A stretch of DNA of 64,000 nucleotides from Acidimicrobiia bacterium (GTDB lineage: Bacteria; Actinomycetota; Acidimicrobiia; Acidimicrobiales; Poriferisodalaceae), in assembly GCA_022827265.1 (NCBI GenBank), contig JAJDTF010000091.1, positions 1 to 64,000 on the forward strand, read 5' to 3'. Positions 8,576-17,192 of this stretch are shown in pieces. Made by a program: the position numbers and the translations under genes. The notes under the pieces were generated by a model, which saw only the letters and a list, made by a program, of their open reading frames with translations, did no database searches and was not told where the DNA came from. Every line of letters begins with the position of its first letter. Position 1 is the stretch's first letter.

Positions 8576-8764
8576 GTGATCAGCGCTGCTGAGCTGTCGT
8601 CGATCGAGACTGCCGTGGGCGAACTTGGCAACCGCGTCGTGCAGGCTGCCGATGAGCTGATGGGCACGCCGAATGAGGATGTCGGCGTGGAGCTCTACGA
8701 GGTGGAACGCTCGTTGCGGATGGCTCGCCGCCGTTTGGCCCAGGCCACCGAAGCACTTCGCTGA
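8576..8764 (+). CDS. Small protein of unknown function, helical
   Basis: A 62-residue product that is not recognised. It is predicted mostly helical: IETAVGELGNRVVQAADEL, a short turn around GTPNED, then VGVELYEVERSLRMARRRLAQATEAL, whose second half is strongly amphipathic and basic. The gene is divergent from hisD, with about 45 bp between the starts. An ATG at 8558 would make it 68 residues. The hydrophobic/charged periodicity and codon use look genuine, but there is no family assignment. Confidence 0.55.
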   Translation: MISAAELSSIETAVGELGNRVVQAADELMGTPNEDVGVELYEVERSLRMARRRLAQATEALR

Positions 8765-8806
8765 ACTCCCAGTCGGTGGCCGCTGCCCGCAGGGCCTCCG
8801 ACCCGA

Positions 8807-9724
8807 TCAGGATCGTGCAGCAATCGCTTCCGCCGTGGCGACGATCTTGCGGGCTCGGGTGAGATGGGGCACGTCCACCATCTGGCCCTTGTGGGCGAAC
8901 GCCATGAGGCCGGCCGCCTCGGCCTCAGCGAATGCTTCGAGCAGCTCGCGGGCGTCGGCCATCTCGGTGTCGCTCGGCGTGAACGCGGCGTTGACGATGT
9001 CGATCTGGGCGGGATGGATGGTGATCTTGCCGGTGAAGCCCATGGCGGCTGAGGTGGCGCACTCGGCGGCCAGCCCCTCGTCGTCACGGAAATCCACGAA
9101 CACCGTGTCGAGCGGCTGCTTGCCCCACGCCGTGGCGCCCACCAGGCACATCACCCGGGCGTACTCGAACACCGGCAGGTAGGCGCCTGTGGCGTCCCGG
9201 TTGGCCTTCGAGCCCATGGCCGCGGAGAGATCCTCGGCACCCCAGCTCAGGGCATCGACCCGGTCATGGCGGGCCAGCTCGCCGATGTTCAGCAGCCCCT
9301 GCGGAGTCTCGGTCCCCAGCACCAGCAGCACCACGCCGCCGGGCGGATGGCCGTGTTCCAGCTCCCAGCGGGCGATCATGCTGTCCAGCTCGGCGACCTC
9401 GGCGGCATTGTTCACCTTCGGCACCAGGTAGGCGTCGGGCGGCGACACCATCGTCTCGGCGACATCGGCAGCGCACCACGGGGTGTCGAGCGGGTTGATC
9501 CGCACCACCCGCTCCTTGGCGCCGAAGTCGACATCGGCCAGCCAGCCCGCGACCGTGGTGCGGGCGCTGTCCTTGTTGTCAGGGGTGACGGCGTCTTCGA
9601 GATCGAGCACGAGGCTGTCGGCATCTGTCGCGATCGACTTCTCCAGCATGCGCTCGTTCGCACCGGGCACGAAGTGCGATGACCTGCGCACCGTGCCGCT
9701 GGCGGGATTCGCTGACTCAATCAT
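8807..9724 (-). CDS. CitE/HpcH-type CoA-ester lyase
   Basis: 305 residues of the HpcH/HpaI aldolase superfamily, CitE-like branch. These enzymes cleave or hydrolyse (3S)-malyl-CoA, citramalyl-CoA or related beta-hydroxyacyl-CoA esters with Mg2+. The N-terminal RRSSHFVPGANERMLEKS and DSLVLDLEDAVTP (Asp/Glu metal site and Arg) are diagnostic. VRINPLDTPW, LGTETPQGLLN (second Glu) and SWGAEDLSAAMG follow. A GAGAGGTG purine stretch precedes the ATG at 9724. It stands alone between a small gene and nth, so the exact substrate is open. Confidence 0.9.
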   Translation of the reverse strand: MIESANPASGTVRRSSHFVPGANERMLEKSIATDADSLVLDLEDAVTPDNKDSARTTVAGWLADVDFGAKERVVRINPLDTPWCAADVAETMVSPPDAYLVPKVNNAAEVAELDSMIARWELEHGHPPGGVVLLVLGTETPQGLLNIGELARHDRVDALSWGAEDLSAAMGSKANRDATGAYLPVFEYARVMCLVGATAWGKQPLDTVFVDFRDDEGLAAECATSAAMGFTGKITIHPAQIDIVNAAFTPSDTEMADARELLEAFAEAEAAGLMAFAHKGQMVDVPHLTRARKIVATAEAIAARS

Positions 9725-9778
9725 TCGGTCGCACCTCTCGGGTCTCGCATTCGCACTACAGCCGCCTTGGGCGCCGGT

Positions 9779-10420
9779 TCAGACCGCGAAGGCGCTCGGG
9801 CAGAAGTCGTTGAGCACGCAGTCGTCGCACGCAGGCTTGCGGGACGAGCAGACGCGCCTGCCGTGCAGGATCAGGCGCAGGCTGAAGTCGCCCCGCTCGT
9901 ACTGGGGGATCATCGGATTCAAGGCCAGCTCCACCTTCACCGGATCCTCCTCGGCGGTGATGCCGAGGCGCCGCACCAAGCGGCCGACATGGGTGTCCAC
10001 CGGCAGCCCCGGCAGATCGAACGCCACCGAACGGATGACGTTGGCGGTCTTGCGGCCGACGCCCGGCAGCTTCACCAAGTCCTTCAGGTTGGTCGGCACC
10101 TCGCCGCCGTAGTCGGCCAGCAGCCGGCGGGCCATTCCCTGCAGGTTGCGCGCCTTGCTGCGGAAGAAGCCGGTGGGATGCACCAGTTCTTCGAGGTCTT
10201 CGAGATCAGCCGAAGCCAGTGCTTCGGCGTCGGGATACTTCGCGAACACAGCAGGCACGGTGGCATTGACACGAGCATCGGTGCACTGTGCAGACAGGAT
10301 CGTTGCCACCAGCAGCTCGAATGGGTTGCGATGCTCGAGCTCGCAGACGGCCTCGTACTCGCCCTTGAGCCGCTCGTGGGTTCGCTGGGCGCGCCCCTTC
10401 GGCGAGCGCGGCTTGGCCAT
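9779..10420 (-). CDS. nth: Endonuclease III
   Basis: A bifunctional DNA glycosylase/AP lyase of 213 residues that removes oxidised pyrimidines. The helix-hairpin-helix LPGVGRKTANV carries catalytic Lys124 and the next strand has Asp142 in VDTHVGRL. The [4Fe-4S] loop is complete, with Cys191-x6-Cys198-x2-Cys201-x5-Cys207. Length and order match the bacterial family. It is followed 55 bp later by the CitE-like gene on the same strand; a functional link is not obvious. Confidence 0.97.
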   Translation of the reverse strand: MAKPRSPKGRAQRTHERLKGEYEAVCELEHRNPFELLVATILSAQCTDARVNATVPAVFAKYPDAEALASADLEDLEELVHPTGFFRSKARNLQGMARRLLADYGGEVPTNLKDLVKLPGVGRKTANVIRSVAFDLPGLPVDTHVGRLVRRLGITAEEDPVKVELALNPMIPQYERGDFSLRLILHGRRVCSSRKPACDDCVLNDFCPSAFAV

Positions 10421-10491
10421 GGCGAGTGTCTAGCAGGCAGTTCAAGAAGCTTCCGGCAGCACCTTGGTGCGAGTGGATGTGACGGGTCGGG

Positions 10492-10874
10492 CTAGTCGTT
10501 GCCGTTGATGGTGATGGTGTAGGTGGCGATGTCGCCGAGGGTGTAGCCGGGGCCGTTGAGCAAGCGGATGACGATGGTCTCGCTGGGTTCTCGGACGCTG
10601 TCGTCGATGAAATAGACCGTGGGCAGCCGCCAGTAGCCATAGGCAGGCGCAGCCACAGGCGCGGTGATGGTGCCTTCCCAGATGCCGTCCCGGTCGTTGT
10701 CGTGGAGCGTGTAGTGCTGGTGCCACCAGATCCGGTAATCGACGCCCAGCTCGGCTGTGGAGGCGTTGGTGTCGATGGCGAAACGGACGGTGATGGCGCC
10801 TTGGAGGGCGGGGCTGATCTCGAACGTGGGATAGCGGGCGACGGTGTGCTCGTCCTGTCCCGTGTCAGGGTTTT
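10492..10874 (-). pseudogene. 3' remnant of a Calx-beta-domain surface protein gene
   Basis: About 127 codons in one frame ending at a TAG. The translation contains [20 protein letters not shown] and then [36 protein letters not shown]. This is the last part of a Calx-beta repeat (DD-EP-ET-L-LGD-T-TI), a module of secreted and surface adhesion proteins. The 5' part is missing: similarity stops at the left end of the IS256 remnant at 10875. It is a broken gene, cut by the insertion or a later deletion, and probably not expressed. Confidence 0.7.
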
Positions 10875-12075
10875 TGAGACAGGTCGTTGTTTGGTGCTGA
10901 CCTGAAGGAGTGTCCTGATGGGCCGTCAGCCTGTGAAGTCCGTGGAGGACAAGACGAGGATCGTGCTGGGGGTGTAGATCACCTTGCGGATGTCGGGCGG
11001 GTAGTCCAGGAACGGGGTGAACTGCTCCCATTGGCGGCGCCACATCTGGCCGATGGCGGGATAGCGGGCGCCGATGCCGGCCTCGAACGCCTCCAGGGCC
11101 GCCTCGGCGGCGGCTGCGTCGATGGCGGTGTAGACGGGCTTGAGGTCTGCGTCCGGACCTGTGAGGTCGGTCTGCACTGGTTCTCTCCCGCCGACGCGGA
11201 TGACACCCCGAACCCTTCGGGGCCCGCCCATGATGAACCAACGAGGTCTGCACGGTGGCCCGCGGCCAGGTGGCCCAGATGACGTCGGGCAGGCCCGCGA
11301 GTCCGTCGCAGCACACGATCAGCACGTCGCCGACGCCTCGGTTGGCGAGCTCGGTGAGCACCCCCAGCCAGAACGATGCGCCTTCGCCGTCGGTGTCGCC
11401 GACCCCGGATGTCCCCCACGTGCTTGGGGCCCTCGACGTCGACGCCGACGGCCAGACAGGCGGGCCGGTCGGCGACGATGCCGTCGCGGATCTTGACCTG
11501 CAGCGCGTCGATGAAGACGATCGGGTACACGGCGTCGAGAGGCCGGCTGCGCCACGCCTCGACCTCGTCCCACACACCGTCGGTGACCCTCGACACCAGA
11601 TCGTGGGACACGTCCACGCCGTACATCTCGGCCAGGTGCGCCTGGATGTCGCGAACGGTCATGCCCCGCGCATACAGGGCGACGATCTTGTCGTCGAACC
11701 CCTCGAAACGGGTGCGGCCCTTGGGCACGATCCGCGGCTCGAAATCGCCGTTGCGGTCCCGGGGCACGTCCAGATCGACTGACCCGATCCCGGTGTGGAT
11801 CCGCTTGGGGGTGGTGCCGTTGCGCGAGTTCCCCGACCCCGCGCCGGCAGGATCGTCCTTCTCATAGCCCAGATGACCGGTCAGCTCCTCCCCCAGAGCA
11901 CGCTCGAGCACTGCCTTGGTCAGCTGCCCCAGCAGCCCGTCGGGGCCGAGCAGCTCGACGCCCTCGCCATGGGCGCGTTCCAACAGCGCGTCCAGCGTCT
12001 CGCCGTCGACCAGCGACACCGCGTCCGGCGGTCCTCTCCGCCGCTCCGGAATCCATCACCGAAGCAACTGTCTCA
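10875..12075 (-). mobile_element. Decayed IS256-family insertion sequence
   Basis: About 1.2 kb bounded by short inverted ends: TGAGACAG at 10875-10882 and its complement CTGTCTCA at 12068-12075, with weaker matching inward. It encloses the transposase pseudogene. No 8-bp target duplication is seen in the flanks (AGGGTTTT against GACCACCC), which suggests rearrangement after insertion. The left flank is a broken surface-protein gene and the right flank an IS110 remnant. Confidence 0.7.
10926..12019 (-). pseudogene. IS256-family (mutator-type DDE) transposase, frameshifted
   Basis: Reads well from MSLVDGETLDALLERA through GHLGYEKDD, GNSRNGTTPKRI and [16 protein letters not shown] (first catalytic Asp). 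The frame then shifts near 11400. The second frame gives [19 protein letters not shown] and [10 protein letters not shown] (second Asp). Around 11165-11235 the frame is lost again, and the third piece reads [12 protein letters not shown] and [14 protein letters not shown]. The usual NAIE-containing C-terminus with the catalytic Glu is absent and the protein stops soon after. Two frameshifts plus loss of the C-terminus mean it is inactive. Confidence 0.85.
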
Positions 12076-12086
12076 GACCACCCCCC

Positions 12087-12533
12087 TTACACAGAGCAAA
12101 TGACAGTCTCCTCGTCGCTGGGCACCACCCAGCTGAGCCGGTCGGCGTTGCGGCGGGCGTAGTCCGCGAGCACGAACGCGTCCTTGGGATCGGTCTTGGC
12201 CGCTCCCGCGTACAGGTCCGCTGCCCGGCGCATCGCCAGTCCCGTCACATAGGCCACCCGCACCGCCCGCACAGCAGCGACCTCGATCAAGAGCGACGCC
12301 GCCGACCCGGTCGTGTCGATCACCAAGCACGCCGCGCCGTGCGCCTCGGCGTCATCGATCAACGCAGCGATCGAGCTCTGGTCATTGGGCACACCGCGAG
12401 CGAGCACCTCGCCGCCCGCAGCCCTCACAGCACACGCGTAATGGTCGCCCTTGGCGACGTCGACGCCGACGAACACCTCAACGCCGACAGGGGAACAATC
12501 TTGCATCTGAGGCTCCAGTGACTCCGGGGGCAA
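12087..12533 (-). pseudogene. IS110-family transposase, N-terminal remnant
   Basis: 148 codons from the ATG at 12533. The N-terminal RuvC-like DEDD domain of IS110/IS1111 transposases is recognisable: VFVGVDVAKGDHYACAV (first Asp), LVIDTTGSAASLL, YVTGLAMRRAADLYAG and AKTDPKDAFVLADYAR. The C-terminal Transposase_20 half with the catalytic Ser is missing. The frame breaks about 10 bp from the right end of the IS256 remnant, so IS256 insertion or a deletion beside it probably truncated the gene. No second half is found on the other side of IS256. Confidence 0.85.
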
Positions 12534-12958
12534 TCTGGCACGGATGCTCCCGGCGCCTGCGCCTCAACCACTTTACGACCAGCCCAAAAGGCATGTCCCT
12601 GTCAGAGGTCATACGACACCCGACCCCAGCAAGCGGCAACACCCCCCAGGCCATCAACATGACAAGTGGTCACAGCCCTACCCGCCAGAACGAGCAACCA
12701 ACCCCAACGCAACCACGCCGAGGCCACTCAACAACGTAAAGGGGATCAACTCGTTACCTGTGTCTTGACGGTTGCTAACGGTGAATCAGAAGGGGACAGC
12801 GCACGCAATAGCGGGATGCGCTCTCCCCAGACCCCGGAGGTCGCCACTGCACACTCGCCCGATCAGCTCCGAAAATCATTGGGTGCAACAAAATACAGCG
12901 ATCTACAGTGAGAACCGTTACCTCAGCCATCGACAGTGGAACGAGCGCAGGAGCCGCC
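12534..12958 (+). other. Gene-free stretch next to the IS110 remnant
   Basis: No convincing gene is seen on either strand. The part near 12534-12770 lies upstream of the IS110 transposase start. In that family this side carries the left end and the bridge RNA, so a decayed bridge-RNA region may be here. The part from about 12770 to 12958 is less G+C-rich and leads to the membrane-anchored coiled-coil gene. Confidence 0.4.
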
Positions 12959-13411
12959 ATGAGTACCATCGCCACTGTGTCCGACAGCGACGCCCCGGCC
13001 GGATCCCCGACGACGACGGCCGCTGGAACAACAGATGCGGCAGGTGACGTCACGGCGGCTGGGCGGAGACGGCAACCCCGCACGCTGACGATCCGGCTCC
13101 CCACAGCCGTCGTGGGCGCGCTCGTCGCCGGAATGTTCGGCCTGCTGTTCTTCAGCCTCAACAGCCTGAGCACCGACATCGCCGCCCTGCGCACCGAAAT
13201 GAACCAGCGGTTCGCCGACACAAACGGGCAGATAGACACCCTCCGCGCCGAGGCGAACCAGCGGTTCGCCGAGGTGCACACAATCCTGCTTGATCACACG
13301 GACCGGCTGGCCCGCATCGAGACCGTCCTCGAAATCGAGCCTCGGGTCGGCACCACGCACGACAGCGAAGCCTCAGTTCAGGAGGAGACTCAGGGCTCGG
13401 GAGCAGGCTGA
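12959..13411 (+). CDS. Membrane-anchored coiled-coil protein of unknown function
   Basis: 150 residues from an ATG preceded by GCAGGAG at good spacing. The first ~45 residues are Ala/Thr/Asp-rich and probably disordered. A single membrane segment follows (PTAVVGALVAGMFGLLFFSL), then a coiled coil in which the unit 'aeNQRFAd..' occurs twice (EMNQRFADTNGQIDTLRAE and EANQRFAEVHTILLDHTDR). It resembles small actinobacterial membrane proteins with a DUF1640-like or apolipoprotein-like helix. No enzyme motif is visible. Its last 22 bases overlap the end of rlmN in convergent orientation. It sits beside IS debris, so it may belong to the accessory block. Confidence 0.72.
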   Translation: MSTIATVSDSDAPAGSPTTTAAGTTDAAGDVTAAGRRRQPRTLTIRLPTAVVGALVAGMFGLLFFSLNSLSTDIAALRTEMNQRFADTNGQIDTLRAEANQRFAEVHTILLDHTDRLARIETVLEIEPRVGTTHDSEASVQEETQGSGAG

Positions 13412-14505
13412 TGAGCAGGACGAACGCGAGAGCGTGATCGCTTCGCCTCAGTGCGGATCGAGACGAGCTTGTCGGCGCGTAGCTGACCGCATGCAGCGTC
13501 GATCGACGTGCCGCGGTTCTGGCGCACAGTGGCGTTCACGCCATGGGATGACAGCTCGGCAGCGAATTGCTCGATTCGCCCGGCCGGCGAGGGCTGGTGG
13601 CCGTATCCCGGAGTGGGATTGAGCGGGATGAGATTGACATGGGCCGCCAGCGGCCGTGCATATGCAGCAAGCTCGGCCGCGTCGCGGTCGGTGTCGTTGA
13701 CGCCGCCGATCATCGCCCACTCGAAGCTGATGCGCCGTCGCTTGGCGCGTCGGTAGCCGGCCAGCGAGCGCGCCAGGTCACGCAGCGGGTACGTGCGATT
13801 GATGGGCGCAATACGGTTGCGCAGTCGGTCGTTGGCGGCATGCAGCGACACCGCCAGGTTGACCGGCAGTGCCTCCGCTGCAAGGCGCTCGATGCCGGGA
13901 ATGACGCCGACGGTCGACACGGTGATGTGCCGGGCGCCGATGCCCATGTCGCCGTGGAACCGCTCCACCGCTGCCCACACCGCGTCGTAGTTGGCCAGCG
14001 GCTCGCCCATGCCCATGAACACGATGTTGACGGCTCTGCCGGGGGCGGCTCGATCATCCGGGCCTGCCTCCTGCAGCGTGCCCAGCACTTGCTCGACGAT
14101 CTCGCCCACGCTGAGGTTGCGGTCGAAGCCCACTTGGCCTGTCGCGCAGAAGCTGCACGCCATCGCGCAGCCGGCTTGGCTGCTGATGCACAGCGTCGTC
14201 CGGTTCCGGTAGCGCATCAGCACCGACTCCACCAGACGGCCGTCACGCAGCGACCACAGGTGCTTGGCGGTGGCGCCCCGGTCTGCGGACTGCGTGCGGA
14301 CGAGCGTCAGCGCAGGCGGCAGCAGCTCGCCGATGGCCTGGCGCAGGCTCTTGGGCACATTGGTGAGCTCAGACAACGGGCGGCGCTGGCGGTACAGGCC
14401 GTCCCACACCTGGTCCAGCCGGTAGGCCGGCTCGCCGTCGAGCAGTTCCCCCAGCTCTGCCCGGCCCAAGTCGCCGAGCGAGGGATCGGTGCCGACGGAT
14501 ATCAC
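13390..14505 (-). CDS. rlmN: Dual-specificity rRNA/tRNA methyltransferase RlmN
   Basis: A radical-SAM enzyme that methylates C2 of A2503 in 23S rRNA and A37 in some tRNAs. About 371 residues from a GTG. The cluster motif Cys113-x3-Cys117-x2-Cys120 (CAMACSFCATG) is clear. It is followed by NIVFMGMGEPLANYD (SAM-binding GGE-like), HITVSTVGVIPGI, LAVSLHAAND and the C-terminal VRQNRGTSIDAACGQL, whose Cys forms the methyl-transfer intermediate. It follows mshD by 14 bp on the same strand, so the two are probably co-transcribed. Confidence 0.96.
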   Translation of the reverse strand: MISVGTDPSLGDLGRAELGELLDGEPAYRLDQVWDGLYRQRRPLSELTNVPKSLRQAIGELLPPALTLVRTQSADRGATAKHLWSLRDGRLVESVLMRYRNRTTLCISSQAGCAMACSFCATGQVGFDRNLSVGEIVEQVLGTLQEAGPDDRAAPGRAVNIVFMGMGEPLANYDAVWAAVERFHGDMGIGARHITVSTVGVIPGIERLAAEALPVNLAVSLHAANDRLRNRIAPINRTYPLRDLARSLAGYRRAKRRRISFEWAMIGGVNDTDRDAAELAAYARPLAAHVNLIPLNPTPGYGHQPSPAGRIEQFAAELSSHGVNATVRQNRGTSIDAACGQLRADKLVSIRTEAKRSRSRVRPAHQPAPEP

Positions 14506-14519
14506 GGCCGCTCAGCTCG

Positions 14520-15278
14520 CTAGGAGTTCAGCAGGCCGGTGCCGGTGAACAGCCGACGCACTACGGCCACCTCCAGGCCGAGGTCGAGGTAGAGCGTGAC
14601 GGCCGGTGTGTTGTCGGCGTCGACGTAGAGCATTGCCCGTGTCAGGCCTGCTTCGGTGAGATGCTCGTAGCCGGCCAGCGTCAGCGCCCGGCCAAGGCCG
14701 CGGCCGTGATACTGCGGGTCGACCGCGATGACGTACACCTCGCCGACCGGCGGGTCCTCATCGGCGTGCACCTTGGTCCAGCAGTAGGCGGCGATGTGGC
14801 CGTCGATGTCGTGCACCCGGAAGCCGTCGGCGTCGAACCACGGCTCGGCTTGGCGCTCGGCAACCTGGGCCAGCGTCCAGCCGCCCTGCTCACGGTGCCA
14901 CGAGAATGCCCGGTTGTTGACATCCACCCACGCCTGCTCGTCCTGGCCGACCACGAACGAACGGGTCTCGATGCCGCTGGGCTGATCCATCGGCAGGGAT
15001 CGCTCCATGCGGTAGAGATCGCGCTCGAACGTCAGGCCGAGCGCAGTGAGCCCTCGCCCGAACTCCGTCCCGGTCGGCGCAAGATCGCCGCCATCTGTTT
15101 CGCCATGGTCCGGGTGGTCGATCCAGACCGACACGGGCCCCGAGACCTCGCGGAGATGCGGGAGCAATGCGGCAGCCAGTGCGCCGGGAGGCCAGTGCGC
15201 GGCATTGGCCTCCACGACAGCGCCGTGCTGGTCGGCGCCGATCGAGATCACGGGATCGGCACTCGCTGCGGCACTCAC
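14520..15278 (-). CDS. mshD: Mycothiol synthase-like GNAT acetyltransferase
   Basis: The C-terminal half matches mycothiol synthase, which acetylates Cys-GlcN-Ins in the last step of mycothiol synthesis: NNRAFSWHREQGGW, EPWFDADGFRVHD, AYCWTKVH, then the acetyl-CoA loop VYVIAVDPQYHGRGLGRALT and MLYVDADNTPAV. MshD has two GNAT domains, and the N-terminal one is poorly conserved here. From the GTG at 15278 the product is 252 residues, somewhat shorter than the usual ~300. Starts further upstream would run into the divergent gene at 15400. Mycothiol is restricted to actinobacteria, which supports the taxonomic placement. Confidence 0.85.
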   Translation of the reverse strand: MSAAASADPVISIGADQHGAVVEANAAHWPPGALAAALLPHLREVSGPVSVWIDHPDHGETDGGDLAPTGTEFGRGLTALGLTFERDLYRMERSLPMDQPSGIETRSFVVGQDEQAWVDVNNRAFSWHREQGGWTLAQVAERQAEPWFDADGFRVHDIDGHIAAYCWTKVHADEDPPVGEVYVIAVDPQYHGRGLGRALTLAGYEHLTEAGLTRAMLYVDADNTPAVTLYLDLGLEVAVVRRLFTGTGLLNS

Positions 15279-15399
15279 CGGGGCGAGGCTACTGCTGCTC
15301 GCGCGCAGTGTCCGGGCGGCACGCTGGTCTTCTGCCAAGACTGCGCTGCGACTGTGCCGCTGGCAGCCGGCAAGCGGCAACGGGTGCCACACTTGCGCG

Positions 15400-15843
15400 G
15401 TGAACCAGATGCGGTGGCTCAACCGCAGCCAGCCCCAGACGCTGTTCAGCGCCGTGCTGCTGAGCTATTTCTCAGCCGGATTCCTGCTGCTCGGAACTCG
15501 CATCGACCCGCAGTTGGCGAACGACATCTTCGAGACCATCGTCTCGCTGTTCGCCAGCGACCGCACAGCGGCCGATCTGAGCGACAGCATCATTCCGCCG
15601 GCCGTCACCCTCCTGCTCGCCGGTGCGTACGTCGCCGGTGGTGCCGGCACCGCCAATGAACGTCGCTGGGGCCACTGGCTGTGCTCCGCTGCGGCTGTCT
15701 ACGCGGCCATCGCGACGCTGTGGTGGGGTGTCCGATGGGGTTTTCAATTGGGCGTGCTCATGCATCTCATGGTCCGAGGACTGCTGCTGATACTGCTGTT
15801 TCACCCGATGAGCCGCAGCCATCGCCGCGTCTGGTTCACGTGA
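15400..15843 (+). CDS. Small integral membrane protein of unknown function
   Basis: 147 residues with about four hydrophobic segments: around FSAVLLSYFSAGFLLLG, AVTLLLAGAYVAGGAG, WLCSAAAVYAAIATLWW and LMVRGLLLILLF. A conserved family is not recognised. An ATG at 15409 is an alternative start. Its stop overlaps the GTG of the downstream methyltransferase gene (GTGA), so the two are probably translated together; a role near the quinone pathway is only a guess from this context. Confidence 0.72.
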   Translation: MNQMRWLNRSQPQTLFSAVLLSYFSAGFLLLGTRIDPQLANDIFETIVSLFASDRTAADLSDSIIPPAVTLLLAGAYVAGGAGTANERRWGHWLCSAAAVYAAIATLWWGVRWGFQLGVLMHLMVRGLLLILLFHPMSRSHRRVWFT

Positions 15844-16556
15844 AGTCTCGCCGGCGGCGTGCGTCAGAGCTGCCGCGCCCGCATGACAAGGCCCAGGCCG
15901 TCGAAGACATGTTCGACGAGATCGCGCCCCGCTACGACCTGCTGAACCGGCTGCTGACGTTCCGCCTCGATACTCGCTGGAGGCGCCGCACCGTTGCGGC
16001 CCTCGGCCTGACGCCCGGAGAAACCGTGCTCGACGTGGCATGCGGAACCGGCGACCTGTGCAACGAGCTCGAATCGGCCGGGCTGCGGCCCGTGGGTGTC
16101 GACTTCTCCACAGGGATGCTCGCGGCAGCTACCACGGCTGCTCCCCTGGTGCGCTCCGACGCGCTCAGGCTCGGCGTGCGCGACGCGTCGCTCGACGGCG
16201 CGACGTGCGGCTTCGCAATGCGGAACTTCACAAGCCTCGAACCGTTCTTCGCGGAGCTGGCCCGGGTGCTCCGGCCCGGCGCCCGGATCGCGCTGCTCGA
16301 GGTTGCCGAGCCGGCCAACCCGCTGCTGCGGGCCGGTCACCAGGTATATTTCGGCAGAGTGGTGCCGGCGGTCGGCAGCCTGCTCTCCAGCAGATCCGCC
16401 TACCGGTACCTGCCCGAGTCGGTGGCATACCTGCCGGAGGCGAGGGTGCTGCTGGCCCAGCTCGCCAATGCCGGATTCGACTCCCTCGACAGGGCGCTGC
16501 TGAGCGGCGGCATCGCCCAGCTCATCACGGCCACGCGAGAGGGCGCTGCCCCTTAG
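15840..16556 (+). CDS. menG: Demethylmenaquinone methyltransferase (MenG/UbiE family)
   Basis: A SAM-dependent methyltransferase, 238 residues from the GTG at 15840. It would carry out the last step of menaquinone synthesis. Family signatures are VEDMFDEIAPRYDLLNRLLT, the SAM motif VLDVACGTGDL (65-72), CGFAMRNFTSLEPFFAEL (the UbiE 'G-GLRN' region) and RPGARIALLEVAEPANP with the following YFGRVVPAVGSL. MenA lies 640 bp further on, on the opposite strand. The start overlaps the preceding membrane protein stop. Confidence 0.93.
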   Translation: MKSRRRRASELPRPHDKAQAVEDMFDEIAPRYDLLNRLLTFRLDTRWRRRTVAALGLTPGETVLDVACGTGDLCNELESAGLRPVGVDFSTGMLAAATTAAPLVRSDALRLGVRDASLDGATCGFAMRNFTSLEPFFAELARVLRPGARIALLEVAEPANPLLRAGHQVYFGRVVPAVGSLLSSRSAYRYLPESVAYLPEARVLLAQLANAGFDSLDRALLSGGIAQLITATREGAAP

Positions 16557-16560
16557 CTGA

Positions 16561-16624
16561 CCGCTCTTGTTCGCTTTCGCTCACGGGCCGCTCGGGCCAC
16601 GGCTTCGCCATTCGGCTCAGCCTC
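16561..16624 (+). repeat. Dispersed repeat B, copy 1
   Basis: 64 bp that fill almost exactly the gap between the menG stop (16556) and the ybaK stop (16625). The reverse complement of 59437-59500 matches with only a few differences; the longest identical part is CTCACGGGCCGCTCGGGCCA and its continuation. The inner part is rich in self-complementary GGCC/CCGG steps. Confidence 0.85.
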
Positions 16625-17131
16625 TCAGCTGGCCGGCGGGATCGTCTTGGCCAGATCGGTGACGACTTCAGCCGTGGGGAGCTCGGCCAGCGAGGCGGGC
16701 GGGCAGAGGATCTTGCAGTCGCGGGAGCCGCCGCCCACGATGACCTCGGTGCAGTCCATCACCCGGCTGTCGATCCAGACCGGGATGTCTGCGGGCAGCC
16801 CGAACGGCGTCACGCCGCCGATCATCATCCCGGTGCGTGCGATGGTCTCGTCGGCGTCGGCGAAGGATGCCTTGCGCGTGCCCAGCCGGCGCCGCACGAC
16901 ACCGTTCACATCGAGCCGCGTCGACGCCAGCACGACGCAGCACGCCATCGGCCGCTCGGCCGACTTGCCCACCACGCAGATGGCGTTCGCCGACGCATCC
17001 ATCGAATAGCCGTAGCGCTCGCAGAATTGCGCCGTGTCGGCGAAGTCGGGATCGCACTCCACCACCTCGTACGCCACGCCCAGCGCAGCGAGATGATCCA
17101 GCACTGCTCCCGAAATTGGTTCTGTGCTCAT
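16625..17131 (-). CDS. YbaK/EbsC-type aminoacyl-tRNA deacylase-like protein
   Basis: 168 residues of the YbaK/ProX superfamily, which hydrolyses misacylated tRNAs such as Cys-tRNAPro or Ala-tRNAPro in trans. Recognisable are AQFCERYGYSMDASANAICVVGKS, MACCVVLASTRLDVNGVVRR, KASFADADETIARTGMMIGG and VTPFGLPADIPVWIDSRVM, the core of the fold with its conserved Gly-Thr-Pro/Phe turn. Which tRNA is edited cannot be decided. The gene is convergent with menG, with repeat B between them. Confidence 0.88.
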   Translation of the reverse strand: MSTEPISGAVLDHLAALGVAYEVVECDPDFADTAQFCERYGYSMDASANAICVVGKSAERPMACCVVLASTRLDVNGVVRRRLGTRKASFADADETIARTGMMIGGVTPFGLPADIPVWIDSRVMDCTEVIVGGGSRDCKILCPPASLAELPTAEVVTDLAKTIPPAS

Positions 17132-17192
17132 CGGGACATCAGTGCGGATGGCGCGGGCAGGGCCACGGGTCGCAGCCGGGGTGTCGCCGATG

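Noticed and set aside
10492-11577. A continuous frame joining IS256 transposase sequence to the Calx-beta fragment.
   Set aside because: The join falls at the IS end and the two parts belong to unrelated genes; it is a chance read-through of a frameshifted element.
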